From Bacillota bacterium (GTDB lineage: Bacteria > Bacillota > Clostridia > Christensenellales > SZUA-584): a stretch of DNA of 26,174 nt. The stretch lies in contig JAEWWC010000280.1 of assembly GCA_023396555.1 (NCBI GenBank), positions 1 to 26,174 on the forward strand. Direction: 5' to 3'. This document shows positions 20,973 through 26,174 of the stretch, one piece after another. The notes under the pieces were generated by a model, which worked only from the letters and a program-made list of their open reading frames with translations, did no database searches and was not told where the DNA came from. The first letter of the stretch is position 1; each line of letters opens with the position of its first letter. Made by a program: the position numbers and the translations under genes.

Positions 20973-22526
20973 TCACGGATTGGACTTCATTTTTACTCTT
21001 ACCATAAACGCAGCCGCAAGGGCGCAAATAATTGACAATGAACCCAGCACCCACGCCAGGGTGTCGTCCTGCCCGGTCACCGGCAGTTCTGCTTCACGAA
21101 CCGTCACCGTGACGGTGTGTGAGACGCCATTGGCCGAGTAGGTCACCGGCAAAGTTCCCGCCTTCAACGCGGTAAAGGTTACAGCGCTGCCGCTGGCATC
21201 AGCCGATAAATAATCCTCGTCCCAATCCCACGAGCCGCCTTTGGGGGAGGGGTCCCATGTGACGCGGCCGCCCACGTAGAGCGTCAGTTTATCCGGTAAC
21301 CCTGTCACCGGCGTGGAATCGCTGATGGCAACGGTCAATGCTATCGGATCGCCAATATCGAATTCAACGCTCAACTCAAGGCTTCCGGTGGGCTGTTCCA
21401 GAAGGTATTCCTTCTTAATGATCAAGGTGCTTCCGCTGATACTGTAGTTCTCCGCGCCAATGGAGGCTCCGTCTGCTTTGACATCCGTCACAGACGCCGC
21501 ATTATTCCATGTGATGGTAGTGCTTGCGTCAGCCAGACCGGCCGGATTCTTATCAAAGAATATGTCCGTCGGACTGATGGACGGGCCTGCCAGATGCCCG
21601 ACCCGCACGGTGTTGCTTCCGTCGGTATAGATCAGATAATCCTCGTAAGGCGCGGTTCCCGGTACGCCATCGGCAACGTTTTTAACCACGTCCTGAATAC
21701 TGATATATACCGGTGCCACCAGCGTCCCGTCTATGGTAATCGTACCGCCGTCGTATATCTGTGCGCCCGTGATTCCCGTGCCGCTTGCTGTTACGTTGCC
21801 GCCCACTGTAATCGTACCGCCAAACGCTATGGTTATGGCATAGGGGGTAGACTCGTTGCCGGTTGCGGTGATACTGCCATCTACCGTGACGGCTGCGCCC
21901 ATAGCGCAGGAAACTCCTACGCCGCCTGTGGCATCGCCGGTCACTTCAACAAGCGAACCTATACCAACCGCGTCCGCACCAATTATGCCGCCTTCCGCGT
22001 TCCCGTCCACGATGACCGTGCCGTGATTTCGGGCAAGCGCTCCGATGTTGTCTGCCGATGTGGCGTTACCCATTACATGAACGTTGCTGTTTGTTCCGAA
22101 CGCGTGGGCACCCACACCAGAAGGGCCGGTCGACGCTGCATTGGTGACGGTTGCCCTGCCGCCGTTCTCGGCGTTCACCCCATATCTGTCGGCCGCGCTG
22201 CTTGAGACGTTGAACGCGCCGCTGCCTGTCAGGTTAACGATGCCGCCGCTGCCAACGTAAAGCCCGTCATCCAAGCTGTTTGTGACGTTCAGAGTATACC
22301 CGTTTAAGTCAAATGTGATGGTTTTACCCGAGATTGAAATGCCGGTGGTATAGTCAATGTCCGCCGCCAGCCGAATCGTATCCCCGTCTGCCGCAGTCCC
22401 CAGCGCGGCTGTCAGATCTTCCGGAGTGCTGACACTATGATCCGCCGCCAGCGCCAGCTGCGGCATCAGGACTAGGGCAATTAAGCCAGCTAATATCAGC
22501 GATGGTACTTTCTTAGGAGCTTTCAT
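20973..22526 (-). CDS. LPXTG-anchored surface protein with right-handed beta-helix-like repeats and CBM_X2-like domain
   Basis: A 517-residue secreted protein. Residues 1-27 are a signal peptide ending LALA. About 30-300 is Gly/Thr/Val-rich with short repeated strands ('GGTITVGGNVTASG', 'GGTITIDGTLVAP'), suggesting a parallel beta-helix. Residues 314-404 resemble a CBM_X2 module ('SPTDIFFDKNP', 'YSISGSTLIIKKEYL'). Residues 405-480 are Ig-like. The end has the sorting signal: LPVTG (481-485), a hydrophobic stretch and a basic tail (VRVKMKSNP). Sortase would cleave between Thr and Gly and attach it to peptidoglycan; the sortase at 6515 is the only candidate in the window. The ATG at 22526 is preceded by AGGGGG. 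Binding target unknown; sugar is a guess from the X2 module. Confidence 0.88.
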   Translation of the reverse strand: MKAPKKVPSLILAGLIALVLMPQLALAADHSVSTPEDLTAALGTAADGDTIRLAADIDYTTGISISGKTITFDLNGYTLNVTNSLDDGLYVGSGGIVNLTGSGAFNVSSSAADRYGVNAENGGRATVTNAASTGPSGVGAHAFGTNSNVHVMGNATSADNIGALARNHGTVIVDGNAEGGIIGADAVGIGSLVEVTGDATGGVGVSCAMGAAVTVDGSITATGNESTPYAITIAFGGTITVGGNVTASGTGITGAQIYDGGTITIDGTLVAPVYISIQDVVKNVADGVPGTAPYEDYLIYTDGSNTVRVGHLAGPSISPTDIFFDKNPAGLADASTTITWNNAASVTDVKADGASIGAENYSISGSTLIIKKEYLLEQPTGSLELSVEFDIGDPIALTVAISDSTPVTGLPDKLTLYVGGRVTWDPSPKGGSWDWDEDYLSADASGSAVTFTALKAGTLPVTYSANGVSHTVTVTVREAELPVTGQDDTLAWVLGSLSIICALAAAFMVRVKMKSNP

Positions 22527-22741
22527 TAGTATTCCCCCTGGTGATTGGATACAGTGAATTTGGACAAGCCTATTATAAACCTGCTTACCAGACAAATCCA
22601 GAAATATTTACAACTTATACCTTTGGGTTTTGGAGTTTATGTCCTGCAGGTTTGGGGGAATATACCCTCCGGCTCCGTCATAGGTTTGAATATTTGTTGG
22701 ACATAAAGCGCGCGATGGTGTAGCATAGACTGGTTTGTTTT

Positions 22742-22770
22742 TTGATGTTTGGTACAAAATAACTTATATA
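22742..22770 (+). promoter_or_regulatory. promoter of the DEAD-box helicase gene
   Basis: TTGATG (22742-22747), 17 bases, TATATA (22765-22770); the start codon lies about 20 bases after the predicted transcript start. The rest of the 269-base gap upstream is AT-rich and holds a TATAAT-like -10 for the leftward LPXTG gene near 22570-22575. Confidence 0.5.
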
Positions 22771-22795
22771 AGAGAACGAGAGAGGAACACACAAT

Positions 22796-24214
22796 TTGCA
22801 GTTTACGGAATTAGATCTGTCCGCAGAGGTGCTGCGGGGAATACAGGCGATGGGCTTTGAGGAGCCGACGCCGATACAGGAGAAGACGATCGTCCCCATC
22901 ATGGAGGGGCGCGATGTGATAGGACAGGCGCAGACGGGCACCGGCAAGACGTGCGCGTTTGCGATACCCGCCGTGCAGTCGCTGGTGGAGGACAACGGCC
23001 GCGTGCAGGTGCTGGTGCTTTGCCCCACGCGCGAGCTGGCCATACAGACGGCGGAGGAGTTTCAAAGCGTATCCAAATTCGTGGAGGGCGTGCGCATACT
23101 GCCGATATACGGCGGGCAGTCCATGGACCGGCAGATACAGTCGCTCAAGCGGCGGCCGCAGATTGTGATCGGTACGCCGGGCCGCGTGATGGACCACATG
23201 CGCCGGGGCACCATCAAGCTGGACAGCCTGCGCATGGTGATACTGGATGAGGCGGACGAGATGCTGAGCATGGGCTTTCTGGAGGACATGGAAACGATAC
23301 TGAAGAAGACGCCGGAGGACAGGCAGACCGTACTGTTTTCCGCGACGATGTCCAAACCGATACTTGACCTGACGCGGCGCTTTCAGAACAACCCGGAGCA
23401 CATACAGATACTGCACAGGGAGCTGACGGTACAGGGCATCGAGCAGTATTACATAGAAGTGCGCGAAGCGGCCAAGCTGGACGTGCTTTGCCGCGTGGTG
23501 GACGGCAACAGCTATTCGTTGTGCCTCGTGTTCTGCAGCACCAAAAAGGGCACGGACGCGCTGGCGTTCAGCCTGAAGGCGCGGGGCTACTCCGCCGAAG
23601 CGCTGCACGGCGACATCCGGCAGAACGAGCGCAGCGCGATACTGGCGCGGTTCAAAAACGGAGAGGTGGGCATACTGGTGGCGACCGACGTCGCGGCCCG
23701 CGGCCTTGATGTGGACGACATTGAAGCGGTGTTCAATTACGACATGCCCAATGACGAGGAATATTACGTGCACCGCATCGGGCGGACGGGGCGCGCGGGC
23801 AAGACAGGCAGCGCCTATACGTTCATCACCGGACGCGATTATAACAGGCTGCGCGCCATTCAGCGCTATACCAAGGCGACCATCAAAGCCGTCAAGCCGC
23901 CGTCGCTGCTGGACATCGAAGAAAGCCGGATGGGGGCGCTGCTCAAAAAAGCGGCGGAATTCGCGTCGGAAGGTGAGTACGACTCCTTCATACCGTATGT
24001 GGAGGAGCTGGCGGACGCGGTGAACGCGCAGGCCGGAGACGCTCCGGGACTGACGACGATGGATATTGCGGCGGCGCTGCTGAAGATGCTGTCCGAAAGG
24101 GATGCGCCGCGCCATCACGCGCCATTGCCCACGCCGCCGGAAAGGCCAAGGCAGCAAGGCGGTTACCGGAAAGGGCAGGGTTCCCGTCAGGGGCGCGTCA
24201 TCAGACGGCGCTGA
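22796..24214 (+). CDS. DEAD-box ATP-dependent RNA helicase (CshA/DeaD type)
   Basis: A 472-residue cytosolic helicase with every core motif in place: Q motif 'EEPTPIQ' (22-28), Walker A 'AQTGTGKT' (45-52), PTRELA (77-82), TPGR (127-130), DEAD (151-154), SAT (182-184), 'ARGLD' (301-305) and 'HRIGRTGRAG' (327-336). After the helicase core comes a helical region (360-440) and a short basic Arg/Gly tail; there is no full DbpA RNA-binding domain. Such enzymes unwind RNA in cold adaptation, ribosome assembly and mRNA decay. The start is a TTG with AGAGGA nine bases ahead, giving the usual 'FTELDLS' N-terminus. A terminator follows. Confidence 0.95.
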   Translation: MQFTELDLSAEVLRGIQAMGFEEPTPIQEKTIVPIMEGRDVIGQAQTGTGKTCAFAIPAVQSLVEDNGRVQVLVLCPTRELAIQTAEEFQSVSKFVEGVRILPIYGGQSMDRQIQSLKRRPQIVIGTPGRVMDHMRRGTIKLDSLRMVILDEADEMLSMGFLEDMETILKKTPEDRQTVLFSATMSKPILDLTRRFQNNPEHIQILHRELTVQGIEQYYIEVREAAKLDVLCRVVDGNSYSLCLVFCSTKKGTDALAFSLKARGYSAEALHGDIRQNERSAILARFKNGEVGILVATDVAARGLDVDDIEAVFNYDMPNDEEYYVHRIGRTGRAGKTGSAYTFITGRDYNRLRAIQRYTKATIKAVKPPSLLDIEESRMGALLKKAAEFASEGEYDSFIPYVEELADAVNAQAGDAPGLTTMDIAAALLKMLSERDAPRHHAPLPTPPERPRQQGGYRKGQGSRQGRVIRRR

Positions 24215-24246
24215 AGCAGGCAGGGAGAACCCGTCTCCATACATAT

Positions 24247-24276
24247 AAAAAGCTCTGTAGCCCAGGGCTTTTTTTA
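24247..24276 (+). terminator. Rho-independent terminator of the helicase gene
   Basis: AAAGCTCTG, loop TAGCC, CAGGGCTTT with a seven-T run. One G-T pair. Confidence 0.8.
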
Positions 24277-24366
24277 GTCTGCGGAAAGGAGACAGAGAAG
24301 GAAGGGAACAACAGGAAAAACAAGGTTTATGGCTGCGAAAGGCCCGTGGAAATATACCGGACTTTT

Positions 24367-24394
24367 TTGATACGTCTTTCCCCACTTGTATAAT
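24367..24394 (+). promoter_or_regulatory. promoter of the AT-rich lipoprotein gene
   Basis: TTGATA (24367-24372), 16 bases, TATAAT (24389-24394). Predicted start about 24401, within the palindrome at 24388-24411. Confidence 0.65.
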
Positions 24395-24411
24395 ATGACA
24401 AAATATTATAC
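24388..24411. promoter_or_regulatory. perfect palindrome over the -10: candidate operator
   Basis: GTATAATAT, spacer GACAAA, ATATTATAC: nine-base arms match exactly. It overlaps the -10 box and predicted transcription start, where a repressor dimer would block transcription. In RNA it would be a weak all-A/U hairpin, so a DNA role is more likely. Confidence 0.5.
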
Positions 24412-24444
24412 AATAGCCAAGAATCGATAAAAATGGGGGGAGAC

Positions 24445-25191
24445 ATGAAAAGAATATTTGCAATAGTATTGGTAGTTATTCTGGCTTTAAGTTTGATGGC
24501 GTGCGGCGAGGCAGCATCTAATCAAGCTTCTGAGCCTACAGATGAACCAACTAATGGACCTACGACGGAGTCTACACCTGAGCCAACGCCGCTTCTTTTT
24601 CTGGGTGGAGATATTGATGCTTATAGCAAAGCAGTATTAAAACTCGATTTCGAAGCAGCACTTCAAATTGTGAACGATTATGTTGATGCCAATCCTTCAG
24701 AGGACCTAGCTATTAATGAAATGGTAAGAGACAAACTGCAACAAGCCAAGGAATTGGCAGAAGGATATGAAGTTGAGATAGATGACGTTGACGAAACGGG
24801 ATCAATTTTACTGAAGGCCGAAGGTGATGGAATCGCAAAGTATGGTTTTGGTTACGAAGGTTTCTATATCGTTTATTTTCGTATTGGTTATTCCGTAATA
24901 AACTTAGACGCTATTGAGGTAAAAGCCGGAGAAGAAACCTTTGAATATACGTCAATAAAAGATCACGTACAAACAAACGAAGTAGATGGCACTGGTATGT
25001 ATAGCGAGTTTATATGGATAAAGACAGAGCCTGAAAAACTCCAGAGTATGGAAAATGCGGACGCGATAACAGTGAGATTTATCGGCGACTCGCAGGAAGA
25101 TTACGAGTTTGCTAAGTCTGACATAGAAGGTATTGGTGATTTATATGACCTATATGCTATATACTCAGAGTTACTCGAATATACCAAGTAG
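24445..25191 (+). CDS. hypothetical lipoprotein, AT-rich
   Basis: A 248-residue secreted protein. A signal peptide with lipobox LMAC places the lipidated Cys at 20; residues 28-48 form a Thr/Pro/Glu linker ('EPTDEPTNGPTTESTPEPTP'), typical of Clostridial surface lipoproteins. The rest is an acidic domain, starting with a helical stretch (about 55-100) and continuing beta-rich. I start at 24445, where GGGGGA lies four bases ahead; an ATG at 24433 would put those G's inside the gene. AT-rich compared with the helicase gene, with its own promoter and a palindromic candidate operator. No family recognised. Confidence 0.8.
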   Translation: MKRIFAIVLVVILALSLMACGEAASNQASEPTDEPTNGPTTESTPEPTPLLFLGGDIDAYSKAVLKLDFEAALQIVNDYVDANPSEDLAINEMVRDKLQQAKELAEGYEVEIDDVDETGSILLKAEGDGIAKYGFGYEGFYIVYFRIGYSVINLDAIEVKAGEETFEYTSIKDHVQTNEVDGTGMYSEFIWIKTEPEKLQSMENADAITVRFIGDSQEDYEFAKSDIEGIGDLYDLYAIYSELLEYTK

Positions 25192-25239
25192 CCGTGTATT
25201 GGGATCAATACCTGATATAAGAGGCTGTACGTATTTTAT

Positions 25240-25268
25240 TTTACAATATACCCTGAATGGTATATAAT
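25240..25268 (+). promoter_or_regulatory. promoter of the gene at 25297
   Basis: TTTACA (25240-25245), 17 bases, TATAAT (25263-25268); about 20 bases of leader to the ATG. Confidence 0.65.
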
Positions 25269-25296
25269 AACAGAAAAGCATAAAGGGGCTGTATTC

Positions 25297-25938
25297 ATGT
25301 CTGACACCGCACTATTAAAAAGAAATGATGTAAAAAATGAGATTAAGCGTATTAAAAGATTACCGTCCGAACAGAGAGACGAACAATTTAAAGCATTACA
25401 TAAAAGAGTAACTGATGAAATGGATTCAATATGTGCAAGAATTGATAACGACCAACACAGTTTGGGGGAAAAACAAAAAGAGGTACGGAGGCTGTTATAC
25501 TGTGTCTTGGTGTTCCCAAAAGAGTATCGTAAAACAATTTTTAAAAAATGGGAAAAATTTTCTGGTGATATGTTAATTTCAATGAGCCCTGATGAGGTAA
25601 AAATCAGAGAAAAGGTAAATACCGCCCATGTTTCCGGGCTGCCCTTATCCGAACAAGCAGAAGTAGACATTTGGTGGCAGGATAGAGAACTAATTTTTCA
25701 ATCCCCAGCAACACGATTTTCCTTGCCGGTAGAAAGAGTGCTGGGCATGGGAACAACAAGCCAGATGACAGCAGATTCTTTAGGCGGTCATAATACATAT
25801 TTCACAATAGAGTATAAAAAAGAGGATGAAATCAAGGCTATTGTCGTTAGAGTAAGTTATAAAATACTTGTTAGTGACTTAATTAAACATTTTAACGGAA
25901 TTAAAGGAACAAGGGAAATACAAAAGCAAGAGCTTTAA
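25297..25938 (+). CDS. hypothetical protein with helical N-terminus and possible PH-like C-terminal domain
   Basis: A 213-residue, basic, cytosolic-looking protein: no signal peptide or membrane segment. Residues 1-90 are charged and probably helical ('NDVKNEIKRIKRLPSEQ', 'EKQKEVRRLLY'). Residues 118-200 look beta-rich with a final helix ('VDIWWQDRELIFQSP', 'YKILVSDLIKHFNG'), an arrangement seen in bacterial PH-like domains, though I cannot name the family. AAGGGG lies eight bases before the ATG. It is AT-rich, has its own promoter and is followed by a strong terminator, so it forms a single-gene unit ahead of the tape-measure-like gene. Confidence 0.75.
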   Translation: MSDTALLKRNDVKNEIKRIKRLPSEQRDEQFKALHKRVTDEMDSICARIDNDQHSLGEKQKEVRRLLYCVLVFPKEYRKTIFKKWEKFSGDMLISMSPDEVKIREKVNTAHVSGLPLSEQAEVDIWWQDRELIFQSPATRFSLPVERVLGMGTTSQMTADSLGGHNTYFTIEYKKEDEIKAIVVRVSYKILVSDLIKHFNGIKGTREIQKQEL

Positions 25939-25967
25939 GGAATAATATAAAGCCTGAGATGAGAAAG

Positions 25968-25988
25968 ACGCTGAAAAGCGTTTTTTTT
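25968..25988 (+). terminator. Rho-independent terminator after the gene at 25297
   Basis: ACGCT, loop GAAA, AGCGT followed by a run of eight T's including the stem's last T. Confidence 0.8.
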
Positions 25989-26011
25989 AATACAAAAGAG
26001 GAGGGAATAAG

Positions 26012-26174
26012 ATGGCTGATGCAATAGTGGTATATGATGTGAACATTAATACAAAGAATGCGGAAAAAACGATAAAAATGCTGGGAAAACAGATTGCTGA
26101 AATTGGAACGGCAATATCATCTGCCTTTCAGGTGGGAGCTATCGGCAGTTTTGCTACGGAAAGTGTGGCTGCTT
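26012..26174 (+). CDS. start of a possible phage tail tape-measure-like protein (runs off window)
   Basis: An ATG at 26012 preceded by AGGAGGG opens a frame with no stop to the window end, 54 residues visible. It reads MADAIVVYDVNINTKNAEKT, then a helical stretch with 'LGKQIAEIGTAISSAFQVGA' and 'FATESVAA'. An opening beta stretch on 'INTKNAEK', a coiled helix, then a Gly/Ala-rich helix and 'ESVA' is how many phage tail tape-measure proteins begin. Only the N-terminus is available, so this is a suggestion; a host coiled-coil protein is equally possible. If right, the AT-rich right edge would be the border of a prophage or tail-derived element. Confidence 0.5.
   Translation, partial: MADAIVVYDVNINTKNAEKTIKMLGKQIAEIGTAISSAFQVGAIGSFATESVAA

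Noticed and set aside
22811..24463. 550-codon minus-strand ORF opposite the DEAD-box helicase
   Set aside because: The plus strand carries every helicase motif in order; the minus ORF is a low-information reverse-strand shadow.

Overview
The window looks like a chromosome segment from a high-GC member of the Clostridia (Firmicutes, Gram-positive cell plan). Evidence: strong GGAGG-type ribosome binding sites, several TTG starts, sigma-A-like promoters, a class D-like sortase with an LPXTG surface protein, lipoproteins, and families typical of this class (YmaF, DUF554, SdpI, YcxB, DUF6179/DUF6323, DUF6385, small Xre regulators). Most genes are GC-rich yet use the Ile codon ATA often. Three stretches are clearly more AT-rich and look acquired or foreign: about 2083-2813, 19320-20742 and 24290 to the right edge. 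I see no tRNA, rRNA or CRISPR array.

Layout. 1-1874 (minus): a DUF6323 gene followed by a DUF6179 gene that runs off the left edge, with a 33-codon ORF between them whose stop overlaps the DUF6179 start. 2163-3547 (plus): an AT-rich Dph6-like ATP pyrophosphatase and thpR (RNA 2',3'-cyclic phosphodiesterase). 3644-3806: copy A of a structured, MITE-like repeat. 3863-5848: an acetate-type transporter divergent from an orphan NarL-family histidine kinase. 5953-7198: lipoprotein plus sortase operon. 7242-7439: copy B of the repeat, inserted in a transcription terminator with an 18-bp target duplication. 7485-12785: divergent glycosylation locus, with a DUF6385 protein and a TPR glycosyltransferase on minus, and a 936-aa TPR / glycosyltransferase / zinc-ribbon methyltransferase fusion on plus. 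13146-15192 (minus): DUF554 membrane protein, Pro/Gln-tailed membrane protein, EncFtn-like ferritin. 15382-17431: AraC/GyrI regulator (plus), convergent with an autoregulated Xre regulator plus DUF2178-like operon, then YmaF. 17645-20742 (plus): 43-aa zinc ribbon, Ntn-type amide hydrolase coupled to SdpI, then an AT-rich cassette of a gene broken by an in-frame TAA coupled to a YcxB-like gene, followed by a decayed copy of the sdpI 3' end. 20973-22526 (minus): LPXTG protein with a CBM_X2-like domain. 22796-24214 (plus): DEAD-box RNA helicase. 24445-26174 (plus): AT-rich lipoprotein, an unknown protein, and the start of a tape-measure-like protein.

How the genes may work together: much of the window concerns the cell surface (sortase, LPXTG substrate, lipoproteins, glycosyltransferases, a DUF6385 protein, transporters). 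The most interesting points are the MITE-like repeat with covarying hairpins and a readable insertion event; the uncharacterised DUF6323/DUF6179 pair with its embedded small ORF; the DUF6385/glycosyltransferase locus with its three-module fusion enzyme; and the AT-rich cassette carrying one in-frame stop and flanked by sdpI-like ends. All family calls come from reading the protein sequences; no database search was run.
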